DNA of 38,444 nt, taken from the NCBI GenBank assembly GCA_046076045.1, contig JBJTRI010000085.1, positions 1-38,444 on the forward strand, read 5' to 3'. Both the position numbers and the translations under genes were made by a program. The DNA is from JAIOPA01 sp046076045. GTDB lineage: Bacteria; Eisenbacteria; RBG-16-71-46. The notes under the pieces are model-generated. The model was not told the DNA's origin. It did not search any database and was given only the letters and a program-made list of their open reading frames with translations. Below are positions 32,213 through 38,444 of this stretch, one piece after another (positions within the stretch are counted from its first letter, which is position 1; each line of letters begins with the position of its first letter).

Positions 32213-34264
32213 GTGCTCGACGCCCTCCTGCTCTCGATCGTGCTCGCCTCCGCGACCCCGGACACGCTCGTCGTGCCGCTGCGCGAGGTGGTGGTCACGG
32301 GCACGCGCACGCGCGAGTCGTTGCAGCGCACGCCCGCCGCGGTGAGCGTGGTGGACCGCTCGCAGTTCGCGAGCGGCCGCGGGATCGGCCTCGACGACGT
32401 GCTGGACGGCGTGCCCGGCGTGCTGGTGCAGAGCCGCGGCGGCGCACAGGACGTGCGCATCAGCATTCGCGGATACGGGGCGCGCGGTAACGGTGAGCGC
32501 TCGAACGCCGGCAGCATGCGCGGCATCCGCGTGCTCTCCGAGGGCATCCCGCTTTCCGAGCCCGATGGCCGTACGAGTCTGGACCTCGTGGATGTGGGGC
32601 TCACGGACCGCGTCGAGGTGGTGCGCAGCAACGTCTCGGCGCAGTACGGCAACGCCTCGGGAGGCGCGCTCGACCTGCGCACGAACCTCGACTTCGAGCG
32701 CCCGTTCGTGCGCGCCGAGGCGAGCGGCGGCTCGTTCGGTCTGCGCCGCGACCAGGTGGCGGTCGGCTTCACCGCCGGCCGCGGGCGCGGCGTGGTGAGC
32801 GCCTCGAACACGCGCTTCGATGGCTGGCGCGCGCACAGCGGCAGCTCGTCGGCACAGGCGCACGTGCGCTTCATGGCCCCGCTCGGCGAGTCGGGACTGG
32901 ACCGGCTCACCGTGATAGGCGACTTCGCGAACCTGCTGATCCGGTTCCCGGGCCCCCTCACGCAGACCGAGTACGACGCCGACCGCACCGCGGCCGCACC
33001 GCCCTACGTGACGCGCGACGAGCGCCGCTTCAACCGCACCGGACGCGTGGCCGCCACGCTCGACCATGCGTTCGACGACCGCCAGTCCGTCGCCGTGAGC
33101 GTGTTCGCCGAGCCCAAGGCGCTGCAGCGTTCGGAGCGCAACCGTTACCGCGACTTCACCCGCTTCCACGTCGGCGGGCAGGCGGTGTGGAACCTCGAGC
33201 GCGACTGGCGGCCCGGGCTCGTGGGCCGCACCTCGGCCGGCATGGACGAGGCGCTGCAGGACGGCTCCATCCTGTTCTGGAACCTCACGCCGCAGGGCAC
33301 GCGTGGCACCACGATCCGCGCCAACAAGCGCGAGGCCGCGAACAGCGCGGGCGCGTTCGTACAGCAGTCGCTCACATGGCAGGACCGCTGGTCGGTGAGC
33401 ACCGCGCTGCGGCTCGACCGGCTCGACTACGTGTCGCAGGACTTCCTGAACCCCACGCTCGACGCCCGCAAGCGCTTCACGCGCGTGACGCCCAAACTGA
33501 GCCTGAGCCGGTTCGCGGGCGACCACACGCTGTACGCCGCACTCGGCGGCGGCGTGGAGGCCCCGGCGTTCAACGAGATCGACCCGCCACCGCCGTTCGA
33601 CACCGCCACGTCGTTCAACCCGTTCCTCGAGGCGATGCACTCGACCACGCTCGAGCTGGGCGCGCGCGGCGCGTTCACGAGCGGCGTGGGCGCGTGGCGC
33701 TACGACGCCGCCGTGTACCGCATCGAGACCACGAACGACATCGTGCCGTGGGCCGGGGGCGCGTACTTCCTCACCGCCGGGCGTTCGCGGCGAACGGGCG
33801 TCGAGTCGTCCCTGGAGTGGCGCCCGAGCGCACGCCTGTCGGTGCGCGGTTCGGCGACGCTGTCGCGCAACACGTACCTGGAGTACGCCAACGACCTCGG
33901 CGACTTCGCGGGCCGCCACATGCCGGGACTGCCCGAGGCGATGTGGAACGTGGCGACGCGCGCCTCGCTGGGCGCAGGTGTGGCGATGGACCTGTCGGCC
34001 GAGGGTGCGAGTCGCATGTGGGCCGACGACGCCAACACGGTCGCGGCCCCGGGCCACACCACGATCAACGCCGCGCTCGACTGGACGCGACGCTCGGGTA
34101 GCGCGGTGACGCGCGTGTTCGTGGCCGGCCGCAACCTGCTCGACGCCGACATGGTGTCGTCCGTGTTCATCAACCCGATCGCGGACACGCCGGGTGGCCC
34201 ACTGCGCTACCTCGAGCCCGGACTACCGCGGCAGTGGAACGCCGGCGTCTCCGTGCGCTGGTGA
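32213..34264 (+). CDS. TonB-dependent outer-membrane receptor
   Basis: 683 residues. A short signal segment (LLLSIVLASA) is followed by a TonB-box-like stretch (REVVVTGTRTRESLQRTPAA) and the plug domain (about 25-150: VLDGVPGVLVQSRGGAQDVRISIRG ... VEVVRSNVSAQYGNASGGALDL). The 22-strand-type barrel runs to the terminal W, with VFVAGRNLLDADMVSS and PRQWNAGVSVRW as the closing motifs. PAFNEIDPPPPFDTAT and PEA-type loops are typical of ferric siderophore or vitamin receptors, but the substrate cannot be read off. The start is GTG at 32213; the ribosome binding site is weak (GGAA). It is monocistronic with its own terminator. No TonB/ExbBD or substrate pathway genes are nearby. Confidence 0.9.
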   Translation: MLDALLLSIVLASATPDTLVVPLREVVVTGTRTRESLQRTPAAVSVVDRSQFASGRGIGLDDVLDGVPGVLVQSRGGAQDVRISIRGYGARGNGERSNAGSMRGIRVLSEGIPLSEPDGRTSLDLVDVGLTDRVEVVRSNVSAQYGNASGGALDLRTNLDFERPFVRAEASGGSFGLRRDQVAVGFTAGRGRGVVSASNTRFDGWRAHSGSSSAQAHVRFMAPLGESGLDRLTVIGDFANLLIRFPGPLTQTEYDADRTAAAPPYVTRDERRFNRTGRVAATLDHAFDDRQSVAVSVFAEPKALQRSERNRYRDFTRFHVGGQAVWNLERDWRPGLVGRTSAGMDEALQDGSILFWNLTPQGTRGTTIRANKREAANSAGAFVQQSLTWQDRWSVSTALRLDRLDYVSQDFLNPTLDARKRFTRVTPKLSLSRFAGDHTLYAALGGGVEAPAFNEIDPPPPFDTATSFNPFLEAMHSTTLELGARGAFTSGVGAWRYDAAVYRIETTNDIVPWAGGAYFLTAGRSRRTGVESSLEWRPSARLSVRGSATLSRNTYLEYANDLGDFAGRHMPGLPEAMWNVATRASLGAGVAMDLSAEGASRMWADDANTVAAPGHTTINAALDWTRRSGSAVTRVFVAGRNLLDADMVSSVFINPIADTPGGPLRYLEPGLPRQWNAGVSVRW

Positions 34265-34318
34265 GTCGGTCGCGGTAGCGAGCAGGCGTGCCTTGCGCGC
34301 CGCTGCGCACGAGGACAG

Positions 34319-34353
34319 GAAGGGGCGAGCGTCACGTGGACGCCCGCCCCTTC
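34319..34353 (+). terminator. Terminator of the TonB-dependent receptor
   Basis: GAAGGGGCG (34319-34327) pairs with CGCCCCTTC (34345-34353). After one mismatch GCGTC pairs with GACGC inside, with a 5-nt loop. The U-rich CUUC foot is part of the stem. Confidence 0.7.
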
Positions 34354-34364
34354 ATGTTGCTGCC

Positions 34365-34461
34365 CCGCGGACCCGACGGACCGCACACGCGGCACGCCGG
34401 ACGATCGGCCCCCGATGAACGACCCCCCGACGCTGGCCCGTGACGGCCGGCGGGTCCGCGG
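34365..34461. repeat. Stem-loop module 1 with motif GATCGGCCCCCGAT
   Basis: An 11-bp perfect inverted repeat CCGCGGACCCG (34365-34375) with 34451-34461 encloses 75 nt. The enclosed part holds the 14-nt motif at 34403-34416. The motif itself can form a small hairpin (ATCGG-CCC-CCGAT). Confidence 0.5.
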
Positions 34462-34530
34462 TATCCAGGACGGGATCGGGACGCGATGGGACGCGCACCG
34501 CCCGTCGGAAGACCGGGTGAAGCCCGCCCG

Positions 34531-34607
34531 TCGACGAGGTCCGGTTGGCCCCTTCGGATCGGCCCCCGATTGCGACCCTCCGGGACGCGGGACCGGAACC
34601 TCGTCGA
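34531..34607. repeat. Stem-loop module 2 with the same motif
   Basis: TCGACGAGGTCCGGT (34531-34545) pairs with 34592-34607 over 15 pairs with one bulged base. The loop of 46 nt contains the second exact copy of GATCGGCCCCCGAT (34557-34570), 154 bp after the first. Confidence 0.55.
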
Positions 34608-34778
34608 TGGCGGTGGAGCCTTGCGGCCCCGTCCCACCTCCACTGCAAGCCGCGGACCACCGATGCAGAGGAGGCCGATTCTTTGGGGCACAATGGCTTA
34701 GCGGCTCAGCGCTCGGGTCCGGACGACCACCCACCGACACGCGCGTCGGCCCTGTGGACACCCTGCCGGGAATCCCTG

Positions 34779-34808
34779 TTGACGAAGTGCACGCCTGTGC
34801 AGTAGGGT
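34779..34808 (+). promoter_or_regulatory. lexA promoter with a Fibrobacter-type LexA box in the spacer
   Basis: The -35 TTGACG (34779-34784) and -10 TAGGGT (34803-34808) are 18 bp apart. The spacer contains the palindrome TGCAC-GCCT-GTGCA (34788-34801). It fits TGCNC-N4-GTGCA, the LexA-binding sequence described for Fibrobacter succinogenes. Its position between -35 and -10 is right for autorepression of lexA. Confidence 0.75.
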
Positions 34809-34859
34809 GCTGCTCGTGCCGGGTCCGCACCGCGGACCGCAACCGAGAAGGACCTCACG

Positions 34860-35465
34860 ATGCTCAACGAACGCGCCCGAGAGATCCACGCATTCATCCA
34901 GCGCTACCGCCGTGAGAACGGCTCGGCGCCGACCATCCGCGAGATCGGCCAGCAGTTCGGCATCTCGTCCACGAACGGCGTCCGCTACTACCTCACCATG
35001 CTCGAGAAGGCCGGCTACATCAGCCGCAAGGGAGGCATCTCGCGCGGCATCGGGGCGGCGGAGTCCGACGAGTCCAGCATGGCGGGCATCCCCATCCTCG
35101 GGCGGGTCGCAGCCGGTCAGCCCATCACCGCCGAGGAGAACTGGAGCGGCTCCCTCGAGCTCGCCGACATGTTCGGGCAGACGGAGAACCTGTTCGCGCT
35201 GCAGGTGCGCGGCGACAGCATGATCGACGAGGGCATCCTCGAAGGGGACCACGTCATCGTGCTCAAGCAGGAGACTGCGCGCCCCGGGCAGATCGTCGTC
35301 GCCTACCTCGACGGCGAGGCCACGGTGAAGTTCTACCAGCCGCGCAAGAACGTCATCGAGCTCGTCGCCGCCAACGAGAAGTACGAGCCCATCGTGGTCA
35401 CGCCCGACTCCGACTTCCGCATCCTCGGGATCGTGCGCGGCGTCATGCGCTCGCTCGGTCGCTGA
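34860..35465 (+). CDS. lexA: LexA, SOS-response transcriptional repressor
   Basis: 201 residues. The N-terminal winged helix-turn-helix (about 1-65) contains SAPTIREIGQQFGISSTNGV. The peptidase domain has the self-cleavage site A85-G86 in ILGRVAAGQP, the nucleophile S120 (VRGDSMIDEGI) and the general base K157 (GEATVKFYQ). RecA filaments on damaged DNA should trigger cleavage and derepress SOS genes. The ATG at 34860 follows AAGGA by about 7 nt. It is probably autoregulated through the palindrome in its promoter. I searched by eye for the same palindrome before recQ and other window genes and did not find it. Confidence 0.96.
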   Translation: MLNERAREIHAFIQRYRRENGSAPTIREIGQQFGISSTNGVRYYLTMLEKAGYISRKGGISRGIGAAESDESSMAGIPILGRVAAGQPITAEENWSGSLELADMFGQTENLFALQVRGDSMIDEGILEGDHVIVLKQETARPGQIVVAYLDGEATVKFYQPRKNVIELVAANEKYEPIVVTPDSDFRILGIVRGVMRSLGR

Positions 35466-35476
35466 TCCGCATCACC

Positions 35477-35506
35477 ACGGGAGCGTTCGCGCTCCCGTTC
35501 CTTTTG
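35477..35506 (+). terminator. Intrinsic terminator of lexA
   Basis: ACGGGAGCG (35477-35485), a UUCG tetraloop and CGCTCCCGT (35490-35498) form a 9-bp perfect stem followed by TCCTTTTG. This is the only textbook U-tract terminator in the window. Confidence 0.9.
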
Positions 35507-35553
35507 CCCCCCTACTGCACATCCGTTCACCGAGTCCCCGCAGGAGGTATCCC

Positions 35554-36036
35554 GTGGAAACCTATCTCGCTCCCGCAGTCCACGAAGCGCTCTTGAAGGG
35601 TTGGGAGCCGATCGACCGGAGCCGTCTCCACTACCTCGTCACGTGGAGCACCCGCGGGCGTCGTCCGGTGCTGAAGGACCGCCACATCGAGACCATCCGC
35701 TCGCTCGTGCAGCAGGCGTGCGACGAGCGCGCGGTCGACCTCATCGAGGTGGTGGTCGGGACCGATCACGTCCACGTGCTCATGGGTCTCAAGCCCACGC
35801 AGAGCGTGACCGCTTCGGTGCGTGAGGTGAAGGGGCGCGCCTCCATGGAGTTGCTGCAGCGGCATCCCGAGTTGCGCGTGTGGCTGCGCGGCAATCTGGT
35901 GTGGGATGAGCGCTACGCCGTGGAGACGGTGAACAGCGCGCGGCTCGAAGCGGTCCGCGACCGCCTGCGCCACACGCACCAGGACTCGTTCCTGCCCGAG
36001 GTGCCCGAGCACGAGGACTGGGCCGCCGCGAGCTGA
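35554..36036 (+). CDS. Y1-family (IS200/RAYT-like) single-domain transposase
   Basis: 160 residues of the HUH endonuclease superfamily (Y1_Tnp). The metal-binding HUH motif is H72-V-H74 (VVGTDHVHVLMGL) and the candidate catalytic tyrosine is Y121 (LVWDERYAVETVN). RLHYLVTWSTRGRRPVL at the start and the basic helix EVKGRASMELLQ are typical. The core is complete, so it may be active. No tnpB and no obvious IS200 ends are present, which suits a RAYT-type domesticated transposase tied to REP palindromes. The GTG at 35554 has a perfect AGGAGGT 5 nt upstream, unusual for a mobile gene here. It lies 88 bp after lexA, behind the terminator. Confidence 0.85.
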   Translation: METYLAPAVHEALLKGWEPIDRSRLHYLVTWSTRGRRPVLKDRHIETIRSLVQQACDERAVDLIEVVVGTDHVHVLMGLKPTQSVTASVREVKGRASMELLQRHPELRVWLRGNLVWDERYAVETVNSARLEAVRDRLRHTHQDSFLPEVPEHEDWAAAS

Positions 36037-36360
36037 CGCGAGGGACCGCACTCGATCGTGACCCGCATCACGCCCCACCTCCCGCGGTCACGGTCGAGGT
36101 CGGTATCGCGCTGAACCCACAAGGTCAGGAACGAAGACGAGCGGTCGCCCACGGAAGGGCGACCGCTCGCTCGTCTTGTGGGCGGCTCGGGTTGTCGCCT
36201 CGACGATCGCGAGACCCCGCGACGACCTCGTCGTTCACCGACCGCGGCGGTGATGCGCTCCAACCCAGTGAGTGATGCCCACCGACGCCTCGCTCGAACA
36301 TGCCGCACGACTTGGCTTGCGACTCGGCGGACGAACGGGACGCCGGGCCGAGGCGACGAC
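36037..36360. other. 324-bp intergenic region with nested inverted repeats
   Basis: It lies between the transposase and the convergent ribA. It contains the large imperfect hairpin at 36134-36177 and an outer pair CCCACAAG (36116-36123) with CTTGTGGG (36175-36182). The rest shows no convincing gene. Confidence 0.5.
36134..36177. terminator. Long imperfect hairpin, terminator or REP-like palindrome
   Basis: AAGACGA plus GCGGTCGCCC (36134-36150) pairs with 36157-36177 with one 4-nt bulge and a 6-nt loop. The foot AAGACGA/TCGTCTT is A/U-rich on both strands, so it could terminate both the transposase and ribA. It is also a candidate REP element for the adjoining transposase. Confidence 0.55.
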
Positions 36361-37065
36361 TCAGGCGCCCGAGACGTTGCGCAGGCCGAACGAGACCTCG
36401 AGGACCTGGGCGACGCGCTCCTGCGTGAGCGAGAGCATGTGCCCCGAGCGCTGCTGCTTGGTGAGCAGGTACTCCGCGTTGTGCGGGTTCGGAGCCATCT
36501 CGTGTGCGAGGCGGCCGCTCACCGGCACCCCGTGGGCACGCATGCCCTCGAGCTTGCGCGGGTTGTTCGTCATGAGTCGCACGCTCTCGATGCCGAGCGC
36601 GCGCACCATCTCGCCAGCGACGCGGTAGTCGCGCTGGTCGTCGGCGAACCCGAGCAGGTGGTTGGCCTCGACCGTGTCGTGGCCTTGGTCCTGGAGCGCA
36701 TAGGCGCGGATCTTGTTGCCCAGTCCGATGCCGCGACCTTCCTGCCGCAGGTACAGCACGACGCCCGCGGGCTCACGGCCGATGCGCTCGAGGGCCGCGA
36801 TCAACTGGTCGCGGCAGTCACATCGGAGTGAGCCCAACACATCACCCGTGAGGCACTCGGAGTGGATGCGCATGGGCACGTCGCGCAGGCCGCTCACGTC
36901 ACCACGAACGATGGCGAGATGCTCGTCGCCGTGCTCGTCGGGCGTGAACGCGACCACGCGGAACTCGCCGAACCGCGTCGGCAGTTCGGCCTCGGAGAGC
37001 ACCTGCAGCGGTAGGGGCTTCGGGGCCGTGGGGATGGAGTCCCGCAGCATGGGTCGGGCCTTCAT
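36361..37065 (-). CDS. ribA: GTP cyclohydrolase II
   Basis: 234 residues. It converts GTP to 2,5-diamino-6-ribosylamino-4-pyrimidinone 5'-phosphate, the first step of riboflavin synthesis. The zinc ligands are C71, C82 and C84 (SECLTGDVLGSLRCDCRDQL). The GTP-binding and catalytic stretch LYLRQEGRGIGLGNKIRAYALQ and the C-terminal LMTNNPRKLEGMRAHGVPV are conserved. This is a stand-alone RibA, not fused to RibB, with about 25 extra N-terminal residues. The ATG at 37065 has AGGAG about 6 nt upstream. No FMN riboswitch consensus is seen in the leader, but an 8-bp inverted repeat is. Other rib genes are not in the window. Confidence 0.95.
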   Translation of the reverse strand: MKARPMLRDSIPTAPKPLPLQVLSEAELPTRFGEFRVVAFTPDEHGDEHLAIVRGDVSGLRDVPMRIHSECLTGDVLGSLRCDCRDQLIAALERIGREPAGVVLYLRQEGRGIGLGNKIRAYALQDQGHDTVEANHLLGFADDQRDYRVAGEMVRALGIESVRLMTNNPRKLEGMRAHGVPVSGRLAHEMAPNPHNAEYLLTKQQRSGHMLSLTQERVAQVLEVSFGLRNVSGA

Positions 37066-37082
37066 GGACACTCCTGTTCTGG

Positions 37083-37136
37083 GAACGAGCACTCCGGTGG
37101 TTGGATGCCACGGTGCGGGAAAGGACTCGCTCGTTC
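37083..37136 (-). promoter_or_regulatory. Inverted repeat in the ribA leader
   Basis: GAACGAGC (37083-37090) and GCTCGTTC (37129-37136) enclose 38 nt with an inner GTGG/CCAC pair (37097-37100 with 37108-37111). GTTC just upstream of the ribosome binding site (37076-37079) can also pair with GAAC at 37083-37086, so two structures compete. A regulatory role is speculative. Confidence 0.3.
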
Positions 37137-37214
37137 TGCCGGGCGTGAACCTGTTCCCCGGGGCGGGGCGTTCAGTGCGGACGGGTCAAGCACCGCTCGC
37201 GCACGACTCCTCTC

Positions 37215-38153
37215 TCAGGCCCGTTCCGCGATCGCAGGGGCGTTCTCGTCGTGCTCGCGGCTGGCGAGCAGGGCGGCCACCAGCACCAGTCCGGCCCCGA
37301 GGGTCTGCACCAGACCCAGCGTCTCGCCGAGGAAGGCGGCCGCCGCCAGGATGGCGATGACGGGTTCGGCAGTCGCGATGACCCCGGCCTCGGCCGGCGA
37401 CAGTCGTCGGAGTCCGGAGTAGAAGGCGCGGAACGGCACGAGGGTGGAGAACAGCCCGAGCAGGGCGAACCGCCACCACGTATTCGGGCGGGCCAGCTCC
37501 TCGACGACCTGAACCTGCGGCACAACCACCAGATACACGATCGCGGCGATGGAGAAGGTGTGGAACAGGATGGTCTCGGGCCGGTACTTCGCGAGCCCGC
37601 GCTTCGAGTACACGATGTAGAACGCGAACACCACGGCCGAGGCGATCCCGATCGCCCAGTCGATCGGCCGGGCGGTCATCGCGCCACGCCCCATACCGCT
37701 CACGATCGCGGTGGTGCCGACCAAGGCGAGCCCGACGGCGAGGACGAGGCTCGTTCGGGGTTTCCGGCCACGCACCATGTCCCAAGCGACGATGAGTGAG
37801 GGCGCCAGATACTGGAGCAGGATGGCGGGTCCCACCCCGAGCGTGGCGATGGCGTGGTAGTAGGTCACCTGCACCGCGGCCACACCGAGCGTGCCGAGCA
37901 CGACGAGGTAACCGAGGTCGGCGCGGTCCACGCGCAGCGCGTCGCGTTGCCGGAGTCCCATCCACGCCAGCAACAACGCCACGGCGGTGAGGAGCCGCAA
38001 CTCGACCGCGACGATTGGCGACACGCCGTCATCGCGGAACATCGAACGCGCCAGCGTGGCGCTCGTGCCCCACGAGACGGTGGCGAGGAAGACGAGCCAA
38101 CGCCCGCGCGTCCGCTCATCGCGCGAGGATACGCGTGGGCTAGCGTCGGTCAC
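37215..38153 (-). CDS. EamA-family (DMT superfamily) transporter
   Basis: 312 residues with ten predicted hydrophobic helices arranged as two EamA repeats (about 18-145 and 165-300). The first starts LVFLATVSWGTSATLAR and contains YYHAIATLGVGPAILLQYLAP. The second contains FSTLVPFRAFYSGLRRLSPAEAGVIATAEPVIAI and FLGETLG, the usual end-of-repeat signatures. It is an inner-membrane exporter of small metabolites or amino acids by family; the substrate is unknown. The GTG at 38153 has only a weak upstream site. Being 149 bp upstream of ribA on the same strand, it may or may not share a transcript with it. Confidence 0.9.
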   Translation of the reverse strand: MTDASPRVSSRDERTRGRWLVFLATVSWGTSATLARSMFRDDGVSPIVAVELRLLTAVALLLAWMGLRQRDALRVDRADLGYLVVLGTLGVAAVQVTYYHAIATLGVGPAILLQYLAPSLIVAWDMVRGRKPRTSLVLAVGLALVGTTAIVSGMGRGAMTARPIDWAIGIASAVVFAFYIVYSKRGLAKYRPETILFHTFSIAAIVYLVVVPQVQVVEELARPNTWWRFALLGLFSTLVPFRAFYSGLRRLSPAEAGVIATAEPVIAILAAAAFLGETLGLVQTLGAGLVLVAALLASREHDENAPAIAERA

Positions 38154-38245
38154 GAGGCCCCGGGTGCAGCGGGTGCGCGATCATCGCTGCCTCGACGAGG
38201 CGTACGACCGCATGGGCGTGTGTCGAGGACGGGAGCGCGGAGGGA

Positions 38246-38444
38246 TCAACGACCACCGAAGTTGGTGCCGCCGATCTCCATGGACTCCGCACCGTTCTCG
38301 AGCATGGTGCAGCGGCCGGTGAAGTGGACACCGGTCTCCATCTGCACGTTCATCGCACTCAGGTCGCCCTCGACACGCGCACCGGTGCGCATCTCGATGG
38401 TCCCGAGCGCGCGGATGTTGCCGTACACGCGGCCCATGATGAGC
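38246..38444 (-). CDS. Bactofilin, C-terminal part (5' end beyond the window)
   Basis: The frame is open to the window edge, giving at least 65 residues. Right-handed beta-helix repeats are clear: LIMGRVYGNIRALGTIEMRT, then GARVEGDLSAMNVQMETGV and HFTGRCTM. The hydrophobic-G-x-(V/I)-x-G rhythm is that of polymer-forming bactofilins (DUF583). These are cytoskeletal scaffolds at the membrane that act in cell shape, stalk or pole organisation. The short polar tail (NGAESMEIGGTNFGGR) is usual. Confidence 0.85.
   Translation of the reverse strand, partial: LIMGRVYGNIRALGTIEMRTGARVEGDLSAMNVQMETGVHFTGRCTMLENGAESMEIGGTNFGGR

Larger units (their letters stand above)
34265..34859. other. 595-bp intergenic region upstream of lexA
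   Basis: It contains the receptor terminator (34319-34353), two long stem-loop modules sharing a 14-nt motif (34365-34461 and 34531-34607) and the lexA promoter with operator. Overlapping small ORFs on both strands look like GC-rich noise. No tRNA or known riboswitch was recognised. Confidence 0.5.

Noticed and set aside
34690..34730. tRNA-like stretch (GGCACAATGGCTTAGCGGCTCAGCGC)
   Set aside because: Resembles a D-arm only; no anticodon arm, T-loop or acceptor pairing could be built.
34415..34915. Overlapping ORFs on both strands upstream of lexA
   Set aside because: Composition is noise-like, they overlap the lexA promoter and start, and the region is better explained by stem-loop modules.
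37066..37214. FMN riboswitch before ribA
   Set aside because: The conserved core elements of the RFN element are not present.

Overview
A high-GC window with short intergenic gaps and about 28 protein genes on both strands. Three things suggest a bacterium of the Fibrobacteres-Chlorobi-Bacteroidetes (FCB) assemblage, perhaps a Candidatus Eisenbacteria-like lineage. It makes menaquinone by the futalosine route. It has a secreted Calx-beta protein with a FlgD/T9SS-like C-terminal sorting or anchor domain, a DUF5916 outer-membrane protein and a bactofilin. The lexA promoter carries a palindrome fitting the Fibrobacter-type LexA box. The taxonomic placement is inference.

Layout. 1-2256: the end of a small secreted DUF4920-like protein, an ene-reductase and a putative lipoprotein. 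2305-7655: a secreted M1 aminopeptidase, a GT-C type membrane protein with a leaderless-type promoter, and a secreted FlgT/CsgG-like protein. 7899-14760 (minus): futalosine genes mqnE, mqnA and mqnC, interleaved with a rhodanese, a RecQ helicase lacking the winged-helix domain, an AIM24 protein and a remnant of a pilin-accessory-like protein. 15091-19608: an MsbA-like ABC exporter converging on a DUF5916 protein. 19854-22531 (minus): a compact btpA-pfkB-psuG operon, apparently for pseudouridine salvage. 22738-23649: a secreted PqqB-like metallo-beta-lactamase-fold protein. 23678-27827 (minus): the late menaquinone genes ubiA (mqnP), ubiX (mqnM) and ubiD (mqnL). 28012-34264: the Calx-beta protein and a TonB-dependent receptor. 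34860-36036: lexA and a single-domain Y1 (RAYT-like) transposase. 36361-38444: ribA, an EamA transporter and the end of a bactofilin.

The most unusual locus lies just behind ubiD. A 500-bp segment carries a GNAT acetyltransferase of lower GC, followed by a well-formed 61-bp attC recombination site whose first core contains the gene's stop codon. It has all the hallmarks of an integron gene cassette, but no integrase is in the window. It sits between the end of intact ubiD and a second, broken copy of the ubiD 3' end. That copy is almost identical to ubiD over its last ~209 bp and clearly diverged before that, so the site has a layered recombination history.

Other points. Three genes (5063, mqnA, btpA) have a -10 box 6-7 nt before the start codon and no ribosome binding site, as expected of leaderless mRNAs. 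Several intrinsic terminators are long GC-rich hairpins whose A/U-rich foot lies inside the stem. Two stem-loop modules sharing a 14-nt motif lie upstream of lexA. No tRNA, rRNA, CRISPR array or phage genes were seen.
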